In this document: positions 17,071 to 26,351 of the stretch, piece after piece
How the letters are laid out: the number at the start of each line of letters is the position of its first letter
How positions within the stretch are numbered: the first letter of the stretch is position 1
Origin: Candidatus Zhuqueibacterota bacterium
GTDB lineage: Bacteria; Zhuqueibacterota; Zhuqueibacteria; Oceanimicrobiales; Oceanimicrobiaceae
Assembly: GCA_029261995.1 (NCBI GenBank)
Contig: JAJDAF010000061.1
Span: 154,219 to 218,218 of the forward strand
Direction of reading: 5' to 3'
DNA length: 64,000 bases
Notes under the pieces: generated by a model
The model's database searches: none
Seen by the model: only the letters and a program-made list of their open reading frames with translations
What the model was told of the DNA's origin: nothing
Program-made: the position numbers and the translations under genes

Positions 17071-20000
17071 CTATTTTACTAATTGCTTCCAGAGATCATT
17101 CCTTACGCGGTAGAGTTGACCGCCGTCATCCTTGTACAACGCGCGCTGCTCCTGTAGATTGAGCGGGCGTGAGCCGATACGTCCAAAAATGCTGACTTGA
17201 TTGCCGCTTTCATCCACGGCGCGATCACGGTCCAGTCCTTTCGAAATCGCCAGGGCACGACCGTGTGTGGGATAAGTTGCGATTAAAATTGGTTTCGGCT
17301 TCGGGCTGAAGCCGAGATGGCCATCCGTCAGCGGCGATGTAAGTTGCAGGACCCTCAGACCATTGTGGCCGTCTGCGACATAAGCGAATGTGCTGGCGTT
17401 GGTCGCCGCCACTTTTACACCCCGGGCATCATTGATCTTACCCCTGGCCGTGAAAGTCTGGTCAATATAAATGTTTTCCGGGTTTTCAACGTCAATGATC
17501 ACCAGGCCCTGAGCCCCTGCGGCAACGTAGGCATAAGTCCGTGCGATATAAATATCATGTGCTTTCTTAATAGCGACCTGGCTTTCCGGAAGCAGTTTTG
17601 GCTTTTCCGGGTCGGTGATGTCGATGACCTTAACCCCGTCGCGGTCGCAGACAAAAGCATAGCGAAACTGAATGGCGATGCTGCGCGGCCTCGAGATGTC
17701 GCGTGCTGAAACCACGCTCACTACCCGAGGCTTGCGTGGATTATCGACATCCACAACCACCATGCCGCGACGGCACAGTACGTAGACATAGCGCCCTGCA
17801 ACTGCAAGATTGATCGCTCCGGCAAGCACGCCGCCGGGGTTGAAAACGATGTCCTTACGCAAAAAATTGTTGGTTGGATCGCCATCGACCAGGTTCATGA
17901 CGTCTACCATAACCAAGCCTTCGTGGCGGTCGGTGACGTAAGCATAGCTATAAAGCGGATGCATTGACTTTTCCTGATTGTCGGGATTGGCGACCACCTG
18001 GTCACGCCTGGTGTCGATCGGCATGTTTGTTGGAAGTGCCACCGCAGTAGCAAAACGGGTATCGACGTGTGTGTCCTGACCGATGGCAGAAACGGGCGAT
18101 GTCACGATGCGCTCAGAATATCCTTTGTTGTCGATATTGGCCACATCGAAGACACGGAAACCGCCGGCACCGTTTGCTGTGTACAAATACTCGCCGCGCA
18201 TTTGCAGACTGCGAACATACTCGCCGTCATGATGATAGGCTGTCCGTAACTGCTTGCCAGCCGCAATATGGCGCTTATACCGGTCCACATAGGCCAGCCG
18301 GTGCAAATAGCTTCCGATCACTGCTTGCGGCTCATCCGACTCGGTGACCTGAACCGCTTCAATGCCATCATCGCCAACAGCCACATAAGCGTACTTACCG
18401 AGAAAATTCACCAGGTTGGTGCCGTGCAGAAGAACCTGCGCCATCCAGGCGTTGTTGTCGTTGCTCTCAGACAGATGACAATCACTGCATTCGCGAGTTT
18501 CGGTCTTACGAACCGTGTGAGCAAAATGTGGATTGAAGGCTTGACTGCTGTAACCAGAAGCCGAGATAGGCGGTTGTTGCAGATAAACCTGCTCGCGATT
18601 GGCGTTTTCTGAACTTAAGATCAGGGCACTACTGGAGCGTGCAGTCGTCACCTTGTTGCCCTTTGTCGTGCCCGTGAGACAGAGCATGAATCCGTCATCG
18701 CGGAGCACCTGAGGGTTATAAGTTGTCCAGTTGCGGCTTTCGGTTCCTTCGAAATGGTTCATGGCTTTCTTCCAATTCGCCTTCTGCGGAAGATGACAAC
18801 CGAAACAGTTGGTTATCCATGATGTATGACATGACTGGCATTCCATTTTATCGGTGGTGTGCGCCAGCCTGCTGAGGTCGATGGCAGTAGCTTCCTGCAT
18901 CGAACCGCCGCGCGCAACAAGCTTCGCAGCGTATGCCTTGGGGTTGTATTCCTGTGACGCCGGATCGATACTAGCTCTTACCTGGCTGATCTTCCACTCC
19001 AGACCCGGCGTCACCACGGAGCGCTGAATTCGTTGTTTGCCCCGCACTTCGAAACGGGCATCTCCGAAAGGCGTATCAAGAGAGGTCAGGTCAGTCCCCC
19101 CCTCCGGCGCGGCTACTCCTGATGTACGCAGCGAGGCATATCGTTCAACCCTACCATGGCAGTCGATGCACTGTATTTCGATAGCGTTGTGGAACTCACC
19201 GTGCAGTTTTCCGCTGCCATGTGAGTCCTGCTCGAAATGGCAGTCGACGCAATGCATGCCCCTTTCAAGATGGATATCTTTCAGATGAACCGCTTTCTTA
19301 GCAGTGCGGCAGGTTTCGTTTTGGTCACAGAGGCCATTGTCCGCCTCTCCTTGCAACGGAACGACGCCGTGAAATTTGTGTGGCGCGTTCCAGGGGATCG
19401 ATTGCCCGTCTTGGTCCAACAAGTTCCCCTTTCGGTCTTTCCTGAACACTGCCCGGAATATCCAGCCGTGGCCGTGATAGTCGGCAAATTGCGTCTTTCT
19501 CAGTTTAGGATTAAGGCGGCTGACATTTGCCAGAATTGCGGGATTGCCCCAATTCCCTCTTAACACCGCTTCCTCAGGATTGCGCTCGAGCAGTTCGTAC
19601 TTCTCCCTTGCGGAACGGTCCTTTTCACGGGCCGGATAGAGAGCGCGGCCGTCGGTTTCATAGTCCCACATCTGAAACCCGTAGTACGTGTTGAGAAAGC
19701 CGTTGGGCTGGTGCATGTGACAAACCATGCACTGGCTGGAAGGAATGCTGCGAGTAAGCCGATGCTTGATCGGGTGACCAGGCTGCTTTTTGGTGATCGA
19801 ACGGTCGGCGGTGTAAGATGTACCTGAACTACCATATTTCGCATACGGACCAGAATGTAAGGGAGAGCGGTCATTGGCATACACAACATGGCAAGCAGTG
19901 CAGCCGCTGGAGCGATAATCTCCAGCCTGGTCATTGCTTCCAAGAAAGTACAGGTGCGGGTCGTTGAGCCGCGTTTTGTGTACATTGAGCACAGGTGAAC

Positions 20001-20850
20001 TGATGCGCAACTGTGTCCCCAGCCCGCGGTCGCCCAATTTCATATCCGGCTTGCCGGGCTCTTCAAACAGATCCGGTACACCGATGTTCGATGGATTGAT
20101 GCGTGAGAGCTTGCCGCCGCGCTCAAAAGTCCGGAAGATGTTGCCGACCTGGGTTATTTCCCATCGCGGCAGCGGCACGACCCCGGGCAAAACTCCTTTG
20201 TCCCGCACTTCTTCTGCCGTAGGCTCCGGTATGGTGTTGACGCGCTGCGGCGTGCCGTCCCGCGCATAGCTCTCACCCAGATTGTACACCTTGTTCGAGA
20301 CGATGCCATTGTTGTATGCGGCGCCGCCCCACAAAAGAGTCGAGGTCGCCATCATACTCTTTTTGACCCTCAGAACTTCCTGGGGGTGACAAGAGCCGCA
20401 CGTTTCATCAGCGATTCGGAGATCGCCCGGATTGATAAACCTGATAAATTCGGGCCGCTCGTCGTTCAGCAGTGTATAGGAACGTTCCGGATTTGAGGCA
20501 TTGCGCCATTTCCCCGGTTCACCGGGTTGCACGTGCGCTTGCTCAATCGTGCGCGCGAAAGGGTTGCCACCGTGACAATCTGCGCAAGCCAATTTGACCG
20601 CGGCCGAACGATGCATCCTCTCGATACCTTTATGACAGGTCAGGCAGCCATCACTCTTTCTGGTCAAATCATCGCTAGTCTGTCGAATTCTTCTAGACCC
20701 ACGCTGGAGGTCATCTTGGGATGCGTCTGGCAAATTCTGAGCCATTAAATGGCCGGCCAGACACAGCATCGCAAAACCGGCGCAGAGAGAGCGGCTGACC
20801 TCGCGCAGAACATTGCTTCTATTTTTCCTTACCAAATTACCAACCGCCAT
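17071..20850 (-). CDS. Deca-haem cytochrome fused to an LVIVD-repeat beta-propeller
   Basis: 1259 residues. After a signal peptide (AGFAMLCLAGHLMAQ) come ten CXXCH motifs spread over residues ~65-780: CLTCH, CADCH, CGSCH, CTACH, CMVCH, CVDCH, CIDCH, CQSCH, CFGCH and CSDCH. The C-terminal ~400 residues contain at least seven LVIVD-type repeats such as AYVAVGDDGIEAVQV, YAFVCDRDGVKVIDI and YAYVAAGAQGLVIID, which should close into a propeller. The start abuts the porin gene by one base (ATG at 20850). An outer-membrane or surface location is likely given that neighbour. The propeller could bind a mineral, polymer or partner protein. I know of no characterised protein with this exact layout. Confidence 0.88.
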   Translation of the reverse strand: MAVGNLVRKNRSNVLREVSRSLCAGFAMLCLAGHLMAQNLPDASQDDLQRGSRRIRQTSDDLTRKSDGCLTCHKGIERMHRSAAVKLACADCHGGNPFARTIEQAHVQPGEPGKWRNASNPERSYTLLNDERPEFIRFINPGDLRIADETCGSCHPQEVLRVKKSMMATSTLLWGGAAYNNGIVSNKVYNLGESYARDGTPQRVNTIPEPTAEEVRDKGVLPGVVPLPRWEITQVGNIFRTFERGGKLSRINPSNIGVPDLFEEPGKPDMKLGDRGLGTQLRISSPVLNVHKTRLNDPHLYFLGSNDQAGDYRSSGCTACHVVYANDRSPLHSGPYAKYGSSGTSYTADRSITKKQPGHPIKHRLTRSIPSSQCMVCHMHQPNGFLNTYYGFQMWDYETDGRALYPAREKDRSAREKYELLERNPEEAVLRGNWGNPAILANVSRLNPKLRKTQFADYHGHGWIFRAVFRKDRKGNLLDQDGQSIPWNAPHKFHGVVPLQGEADNGLCDQNETCRTAKKAVHLKDIHLERGMHCVDCHFEQDSHGSGKLHGEFHNAIEIQCIDCHGRVERYASLRTSGVAAPEGGTDLTSLDTPFGDARFEVRGKQRIQRSVVTPGLEWKISQVRASIDPASQEYNPKAYAAKLVARGGSMQEATAIDLSRLAHTTDKMECQSCHTSWITNCFGCHLPQKANWKKAMNHFEGTESRNWTTYNPQVLRDDGFMLCLTGTTKGNKVTTARSSSALILSSENANREQVYLQQPPISASGYSSQAFNPHFAHTVRKTETRECSDCHLSESNDNNAWMAQVLLHGTNLVNFLGKYAYVAVGDDGIEAVQVTESDEPQAVIGSYLHRLAYVDRYKRHIAAGKQLRTAYHHDGEYVRSLQMRGEYLYTANGAGGFRVFDVANIDNKGYSERIVTSPVSAIGQDTHVDTRFATAVALPTNMPIDTRRDQVVANPDNQEKSMHPLYSYAYVTDRHEGLVMVDVMNLVDGDPTNNFLRKDIVFNPGGVLAGAINLAVAGRYVYVLCRRGMVVVDVDNPRKPRVVSVVSARDISRPRSIAIQFRYAFVCDRDGVKVIDITDPEKPKLLPESQVAIKKAHDIYIARTYAYVAAGAQGLVIIDVENPENIYIDQTFTARGKINDARGVKVAATNASTFAYVADGHNGLRVLQLTSPLTDGHLGFSPKPKPILIATYPTHGRALAISKGLDRDRAVDESGNQVSIFGRIGSRPLNLQEQRALYKDDGGQLYRVRNDLWKQLVK

Positions 20851-22595
20851 CAGTATGTAAATGTTAAGGTTGTAGTGAGCGCTAATAACATGCCCGGTGA
20901 CTCGTACAGGTCTTTGAAACCCGACATCGGCATCAAGCCTGTTAACGCCACCGTGAACCTGGCGTTGTTGTTAAGAAAGGGGCGGTAAAGTACGCCGATG
21001 CCGTAATCGAGGCCAATCGCGTTACCAATCCATCCCTGGTTGACAAATGCCCCGAGACTCGCCGTATTGCTGAAGCGCAAATAGTTGGCATTGAGTACGA
21101 GCCTGGCTTTGGGCGTCAAGTCAGCATCATAGCCGAGGTTGAGAAGAACCAAGCCTGGATTGACAAAATTTGCCTGCCCCTCGAACTTGCTTGGCCGCAG
21201 GTTCGGAACGATGCTGGCTTTGTTGGTTAAGTTGACTCCCAGCAGCCGAATTCCGCGGCTGTTCCAGTAGCTGAACGGGCCGCCCGCAAAGAACGGAGAA
21301 TCCACGATGGTGTCGAATCCATGGCCGGATCCATCGTTCGGGTTGGCATCACCGCTGGCGTACAACGCTGAGAGACGAAAGCGCATCCAATCCCTGTCCA
21401 TAGAAAGCTCAAGAGCCGCCAACTGCGCATTTATGGTCAAAGCTTGGCCAGCGACGGGATTAAAAGTGTCCCTGCCGACGACCTGATAGATCGCGTGGGT
21501 GATGTTGATGCGTCCAAAATGTCCGTCGCCCGCGAAACCGAGATACACTGCTTTAATGTCATGTGGGCGGCTGTTGCCCAGGATTGGCGGCCGCACGGGT
21601 ACGCCATTGTTATCAATATAGCGGCTCGGCTTGTCGTGATTGTAGTGCAGACTAAGTTGAGCAGTGTAGCCAAGTGTCAGGAAATCCTGTTTGTAGAGAT
21701 TAAAGATGAAAACATCCTGATCCCGACTGTCGAACACGGTGTTCAGCTCACTGTTCGTGTCCTTCTCCAGCATCCTAAAAGCAGCCAAATTATACTGGTA
21801 ACGGTTTGCAGCGGCGTTGCCAAACAGGCGAAAACCAAGATTGAAGTCATTGAAAATAAGTCCCCTGAAATCGCTGTTGAAAGGCTGAATCCCGGCCTTG
21901 GCTGAGACAAAATCGTAGTGCGCGCTCAGGTCCATCAGGTGCTTTTCGACAAACAGCTCCTGAAAGCCCACGTGCCCATCGTTGCGCAGCGTTCCGGCCT
22001 GAACGTTGATGTTGACGTTGCTGTTTTCGCGCGTGTTCGCATAATTCAAGTTGAACACCGGCGCCACCTTGATCTCAAAATCTCTCGGCCGGTAGGCCGT
22101 GTCACCTTTGTAAAACTCAAATGCCATCAGCAGATTTTGACTAAACACCAGTTGCGCCGCCGAACCGAAGAAATCGGCCTGATTTGATTGGCTGGTGCTG
22201 ATGGCACTTGGCGTCGGCACGCCAAAAGCTTCCCCCGAGCTTTGTGAGCTGGCGGTCAGAATGAAAAACAAATCCTGGCCAATTACCGGGAAATCACCTT
22301 TCAGAATGTTTTGGTTGTAGGGGTCTAGAATATGTCCCTTGACATTGAGTTGATAAGGTTGAAGTTTGATGCCGCGCCAGCGATCCGCAATCGGCTCGAA
22401 ATGTGGCGTTTTTTCATCCAGAGATTGCAGCAAGGAATCGACGGGCGACAGCTTCTTCTCCCCAGCTCTGTCCTTGCCGCCGGCTCCTTCCGCGATGGCG
22501 GTGCTGACACAAATTACCAGGGCAAGAGTCGGTATTCTGAGCACAAAACCAAGTAAGTGCAAAACCCCCATGATGCCTGTTCTGATGTCCACCAT
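20850..22595 (-). CDS. Outer-membrane beta-barrel (porin-like) of the redox operon
   Basis: 581 residues with an N-terminal export signal (IPTLALVICVSTAIAEG), a short linker and then a long series of alternating polar/hydrophobic strands rich in Asn, Tyr and Phe. The chain ends LTTTLTFTY, the aromatic C-terminus typical of BAM-inserted barrels. There is no CXXC at the N-terminus as in MtrB. It is encoded one base from the gene for the deca-haem/propeller protein, the arrangement expected for a porin-cytochrome conduit in which the barrel sheathes a multi-haem wire. It could instead be a porin for a substrate. The role is inferred from neighbours. Confidence 0.72.
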   Translation of the reverse strand: MVDIRTGIMGVLHLLGFVLRIPTLALVICVSTAIAEGAGGKDRAGEKKLSPVDSLLQSLDEKTPHFEPIADRWRGIKLQPYQLNVKGHILDPYNQNILKGDFPVIGQDLFFILTASSQSSGEAFGVPTPSAISTSQSNQADFFGSAAQLVFSQNLLMAFEFYKGDTAYRPRDFEIKVAPVFNLNYANTRENSNVNINVQAGTLRNDGHVGFQELFVEKHLMDLSAHYDFVSAKAGIQPFNSDFRGLIFNDFNLGFRLFGNAAANRYQYNLAAFRMLEKDTNSELNTVFDSRDQDVFIFNLYKQDFLTLGYTAQLSLHYNHDKPSRYIDNNGVPVRPPILGNSRPHDIKAVYLGFAGDGHFGRINITHAIYQVVGRDTFNPVAGQALTINAQLAALELSMDRDWMRFRLSALYASGDANPNDGSGHGFDTIVDSPFFAGGPFSYWNSRGIRLLGVNLTNKASIVPNLRPSKFEGQANFVNPGLVLLNLGYDADLTPKARLVLNANYLRFSNTASLGAFVNQGWIGNAIGLDYGIGVLYRPFLNNNARFTVALTGLMPMSGFKDLYESPGMLLALTTTLTFTY

Positions 22596-22604
22596 ATCGT
22601 TCCC

Positions 22605-24206
22605 TCAGTTGATCTCAGGATTGCGTGGAAACTTGACGTAGGGCAGTCGAACGTTCAGGTAGAAGAACTGATCGCAGCGGGCGTTCTGGGGCGGTTCAAA
22701 ACCGCTGACCCCGGCAGCGGCGATGTAGTCATCCTGATCGACGCCATCACCGCTCACTCCGATACCACCCACGAGCTGGCCATTGCGGTAAAGGGGAATG
22801 CCTCCGGGGAAGATCGTGATACCGTTTCCAAACGGCGCCAGTCCAACATTCTGCTGCCAGCGATAATCATTCAACGGCAGGATTGGATCAGGTGTAAACA
22901 ATGGCCCTGCTACCACCCCCGAACCATTGCTTGGCTGATCAATGCCGGGCGGAAAAAAACGCTGGCTGAGAAAACCCACCGCCCTTGTGGTCATCGCAAT
23001 GGACTGGGTCGCGGACAAACCTATAACCTGGCGCAATTGTATGCCCATCGGATTTGTCGGCTCGCTGAATGCGATAACAGTGCGTGCTTTTTGTACCGCA
23101 ACATCGTAGCTGAACAGTGTCGCGTCAGGTGTGCGCCACACGCCTAACACAGATCCGTCGATATCAACCACGCTGACGAATACGCGGGCCGGCGAGTTGA
23201 GCGGTCGCCGGATGGCCGCTCGCGTGACATTGGCCTTCGCCACCGCCTGAGCGATAATTTGCCGCACCTCAGTCTGTGACAAAAACTGGCCGCCGCGAAT
23301 GTTGTAATTGTGCACACCATCTCCGAGATCGACGGGGCCCTGTGCTGGAAAAGAGATCCTGTCGTTGACGGGATAGTTGGGGTCGAAACTGCCGCGGCTG
23401 GCCAAGCCTGCCGGTCTCGAAGTGAAATTTGGCTTTGGTGTCTGAGCAATCTGATATAACAAGCGGACTCCGTCGATGAAAATGTTGTCGCCGCGCTTGT
23501 CCGCCGGCACTGAATAACCTGTTGCCGCGCCGAGTGAAATGGTTTCATCGGCGATGGGGATGCTAACGCCACAGTCCGTCAGAAAGCTAGCCGGCAGACG
23601 TCCGATCGTCCCGAAACTACTGACACCCAACGCACCAGCCAGTAGCCCATTCTTGAAGACAGGCACCCCGCCAGGAACGCCAGACAGCCCCTGTTGTCCC
23701 GAACCCACTTGCCCGGGCGGAGCGCTATTGTTGGGCTGGACATCTCCTCCGCCGACGCTCGAAAACGGTACGCCGTACAACGGTCCTCCCGGAGTATTGG
23801 GAGCACCCGGAGGAAAGTGGGAGCGGGTTATGAAACAGGCCGTGAGACTTGAAAAGCCATGTTGATTGCTGCTGAGGTAGGCTGCTGTCCGTGCCTTTGA
23901 AACCGCTCCGACGTTGACATCCCAGACAGAACCCTGTGTGTCATTCATGCTGAAAACGCTTAAGATATTGCCAAAGCGGTCGCAGACAGCAACAATGATG
24001 GACTGGTTCATCTGCTCGGCAAGCTCGACTGCTTGCGTAACCAAAGTCTGCACATCGCCGTCAGTCAACTCCGACGTATCGGTGACGGGGGTAGCAGCAT
24101 TGGGAACATAATCGCTGGCGCACCCCCCCAGCAAGAGCGGAACTACTATCAACATAAACACTGCCGACAAGCGACATAGTTCTAATGACAAGCATCTCAA
24201 GCACAT
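22605..24206 (-). CDS. Lipoprotein with two HbpS/GlcG (haem-degrading-like) domains
   Basis: 533 residues from ATG 24206, chosen because GAGGATATCAG precedes it; an ATG six codons upstream lacks such a site. The lipobox LLLGGC follows a hydrophobic segment. Two copies of the GlcG/HbpS fold are visible, about residues 45-205 and 310-510, each with the helix start VTQAVELAEQ or IAQAVAKANV, a VVD..G.ILGV strand, KARTAxxFS and the GGIPLYRNGQLVGGIGVSG signature. Members of the family bind haem or small ligands. In this operon it may bind haem or act as a periplasmic or outer-membrane partner of the cytochromes. A Pro/Gly-rich insertion splits each domain. Confidence 0.8.
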   Translation of the reverse strand: MCLRCLSLELCRLSAVFMLIVVPLLLGGCASDYVPNAATPVTDTSELTDGDVQTLVTQAVELAEQMNQSIIVAVCDRFGNILSVFSMNDTQGSVWDVNVGAVSKARTAAYLSSNQHGFSSLTACFITRSHFPPGAPNTPGGPLYGVPFSSVGGGDVQPNNSAPPGQVGSGQQGLSGVPGGVPVFKNGLLAGALGVSSFGTIGRLPASFLTDCGVSIPIADETISLGAATGYSVPADKRGDNIFIDGVRLLYQIAQTPKPNFTSRPAGLASRGSFDPNYPVNDRISFPAQGPVDLGDGVHNYNIRGGQFLSQTEVRQIIAQAVAKANVTRAAIRRPLNSPARVFVSVVDIDGSVLGVWRTPDATLFSYDVAVQKARTVIAFSEPTNPMGIQLRQVIGLSATQSIAMTTRAVGFLSQRFFPPGIDQPSNGSGVVAGPLFTPDPILPLNDYRWQQNVGLAPFGNGITIFPGGIPLYRNGQLVGGIGVSGDGVDQDDYIAAAGVSGFEPPQNARCDQFFYLNVRLPYVKFPRNPEIN

Positions 24207-24328
24207 CTGATATCCTCGATACATTCTTGTTCATTTAGTCAAAAAGCACGACATTGGCAGCGCCGAATGTCTGTCCACGTTCATGTGAACTTGCGTCAGC
24301 CAAACCAAGCCACAAACAGAACACGGCA

Positions 24329-24763
24329 TCAATTGTTAGGCGCTCCAGAGTTAATCCAATCGCTAATCTGCTGCCGCTGCGCCTGACTCAGCAGATCGTT
24401 GCCGCCGGGCGGCATTACGGCGCCATTTGCGCCGTTGCCTTGAATGATGTCAAGAAGATAACTGTTGGTGGGATTGTTGACAGTAACGCGATTCTTGGCA
24501 GGGTTGTGCAGCGACCGCACGCCGACCAGACTTGCATAAGACTGGTCGGCGATGTCAAGACGAAACGGTGCGATCCCTCCAGCAACATGGCATGGCGCAA
24601 TGCCACAGGTGGTGGTGAACGTATTTGCTTGAATGCTCGTCAATGTCGAATCCAGTCCACCATTCAGATTGGTGTTAGGGCCCATCACTGTTGCTTGTGG
24701 CCGACCACAAGCCAGCGTGGCCAAATACAGCACGCCAATAAGCACGCTAATTCTGTTGCACAT
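24329..24763 (-). CDS. Small mono-haem c-type lipoprotein
   Basis: 144 residues beginning with a lipoprotein signal (VLYLATLAC) and then CGIAPCH, the same CX4CH attachment variant as in the last gene of the operon. The later block VMPPGGNDLLSQAQRQQISDWI is the Met-bearing, cytochrome-like C-terminal helix shared with that gene (VMPKGGKRLPKSELRWIAAWI). AAAGGAGTTAGGAA gives a strong ribosome-binding site before the ATG. It is the first gene of the nine-gene redox operon. Probable outer- or inner-membrane-anchored electron carrier. Confidence 0.8.
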   Translation of the reverse strand: MCNRISVLIGVLYLATLACGRPQATVMGPNTNLNGGLDSTLTSIQANTFTTTCGIAPCHVAGGIAPFRLDIADQSYASLVGVRSLHNPAKNRVTVNNPTNSYLLDIIQGNGANGAVMPPGGNDLLSQAQRQQISDWINSGAPNN

Positions 24764-25327
24764 TTCCTAACTCCTTTCAAATCTATAACTCAGTAGTTTC
24801 AGAAGACCCTAACATTGTAAGACAGGTTCGACATCCTGGCAAGGTAGAATCAGGTTTCAGGAAGTATGGGGCAGGTATTGCAGCGAGTGGCAAATGCATG
24901 CTCGGTCTATCCCCCCTTTCCGATTGTCAAGCAAAGCGTCTAGCACTCTTTTACACACAGTTTCACGGTCCATGCTAGCACGCTATGCGGCGTTACGATA
25001 TTACCTGTTCGCAACATATGTGCCACTTTTTATTGCGGGGGGCAAACTGCTAATTTTATTGGTTGTCACTGTTTCGGGCAACTCATGGCCAAAGGGTTAA
25101 AAATTGCCTTCGGGATTCGAGATCGTAAGACAAGATCGTAAAGTGGATAGAACTTGGATAGCTGTACGACTCACGCTCAGGAGTGATTTCAGCGTGTTAG
25201 ACCGTTTCCTGCACTTTGGCCTCGATCTTGCTTGTAGAAGTGCTCCGGTAACCACGCACCTGTTGAGTCGTGGAACAGAGGTCGCCTTCGGGCGATGTGG
25301 GCTTGCAACGTTGTTGGAGAAGACATC
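24764..25327. other. Divergent intergenic region between the redox operon and the FHA gene
   Basis: About 560 bases with no convincing gene. It must hold the promoters of both units. Two direct copies of AGATCGTAA (25120-25128 and 25133-25141, 13-base period) and a CACGCT/AGCGTG inverted repeat (25172-25196) could be regulator sites on the FHA-gene side. I cannot assign -35/-10 boxes with confidence. Confidence 0.45.
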
Positions 25328-26203
25328 ATGATGCAGGTAAGACTATTATGCAAATCAAGCTCCTTGGCTGGCAGGGAGATCGTAGTATCCAAAGAGGCTA
25401 CTATCGGCAAAGACGTAGCGAGCAACATCTCTTTCAGAGACAGTAGAGTCTCTCGCAATCATGCGCGCATCTTTTACGATAGTGCAGAGCAAGGCTATTT
25501 CATCGAAGATCTCAAGAGCAGAAACGGCACTTGGCTCGACGGTGAGCGCCTCCGGCGCAAAGAACGGTTAAACAAGCTGCACGTGATCACCGTTGGCAAA
25601 AGGTTCGATATATTCTTTCAACTTCTCGATGCCCCCAAAATCAAAAAGCCGGCTGCCAAAGCGTCCAAAACCACTAAAGAGACAGCGAGCTCTCAAGACA
25701 CAAAACCCAAGCAGCCGAAAAAGGAGCACAGCATCGCAGTTGCGGAAGATGACACCGTACAACTACCGGCAGCTGCAATCCGGGCTGTCGGCAACCATGA
25801 CGGAGACAAGCGCACTGACACCGTTGACACCAACCAGCAACAGCTTGACGATGCCACAGTCGAGACCGTTCTCTTGTCAAACGTACCCGCCGAAACAGAT
25901 AGTGGTGTGGTTCTAAAGTTCAATGACCAGCTTACCTATCCCCTGCAACCCGGAAGTAATTCCATCGGTCGGGCCGCAGAAAATGATGTTGTCATTCGCA
26001 ACGAGTCCACATCTCGCAAACATGCTGTGATAACACTCGTGGACAACACCATTCGTCTGGAAGACCTTGGAAGCAGAAATCACACGTACGCGGATGGTCA
26101 TGCGGTCAAAGGAGTAAAAGTCTTGAAGCCTGGAATGAAGGTGAAGTTTGGCGGAGTCCCGGCTACTATCGAACAAAACCAGCACAAAGAACTCGACCTA
26201 TGA
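25328..26203 (+). CDS. Protein with two FHA domains
   Basis: 291 residues, the only clear plus-strand gene. The ATG at 25328 follows GGAGAAGACATC. An N-terminal FHA domain (residues ~5-100) has the phosphothreonine-binding pattern IGK...N-I-SF-RDSRVSRNHARI and SRNGTWLDG. A second FHA domain (~195-285) has IGRAAENDVVI, STSRKHAVI and GSRNHTYADG. The ~90-residue linker is charged and Lys/Thr/Asp-rich. FHA domains read phosphothreonine made by Hanks-type kinases, and one such kinase gene is in the divergently transcribed redox operon, so a signalling pair is plausible. No enzymatic domain is seen, so it is probably an adaptor. Confidence 0.88.
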   Translation: MMQVRLLCKSSSLAGREIVVSKEATIGKDVASNISFRDSRVSRNHARIFYDSAEQGYFIEDLKSRNGTWLDGERLRRKERLNKLHVITVGKRFDIFFQLLDAPKIKKPAAKASKTTKETASSQDTKPKQPKKEHSIAVAEDDTVQLPAAAIRAVGNHDGDKRTDTVDTNQQQLDDATVETVLLSNVPAETDSGVVLKFNDQLTYPLQPGSNSIGRAAENDVVIRNESTSRKHAVITLVDNTIRLEDLGSRNHTYADGHAVKGVKVLKPGMKVKFGGVPATIEQNQHKELDL

Positions 26204-26257
26204 AGCCCATCAAGTCTCGGAACTGATTGTGGGCTGCCTGGGTTCAGATCAAACACA

Positions 26258-26297
26258 AAAGGCTGTAATCACCACAAGACAGGTAATTACAGCCTTT
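26258..26297 (+). terminator. Terminator of the FHA gene
   Basis: A perfect 12-bp stem (AAAGGCTGTAAT with ATTACAGCCTTT) around a 16-base loop, 55 bases after the FHA stop codon. The A/T-rich stem ends allow it to work in either direction. It separates the FHA gene from the tRNA fragment that follows. Confidence 0.8.
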
Positions 26298-26307
26298 CAA
26301 AACTCAG

Positions 26308-26351
26308 TCGGGGCGATAGGATTTGAACCTACGACCCCTTGACCCCCAGTC
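26308..26351 (-). repeat. 3' fragment of tRNA-Pro(GGG), attachment-site-like
   Basis: Read on the minus strand, these 44 bases match the 3' half of a tRNA-Pro: the anticodon loop CTGGGGG and 3' stem strand TCAAG, variable loop GGGGTC, a complete T-arm (GTAGG-TTCAAAT-CCTAT) and acceptor strand CGCCCCG with discriminator A. CCA is not encoded. The 5' partner strands (acceptor CGGGGCG, D-arm, anticodon-stem CTT) are missing, and the upstream bases are unrelated and A/T-rich, so this is not a functional tRNA. Such 3' fragments are left as the far attachment site when an element integrates into a tRNA gene. Confidence 0.75.

Noticed and set aside
26308-26351. Functional tRNA-Pro gene
   Set aside because: The acceptor 5' strand, D-arm and most of the 5' anticodon stem are absent, so it cannot fold as a tRNA.
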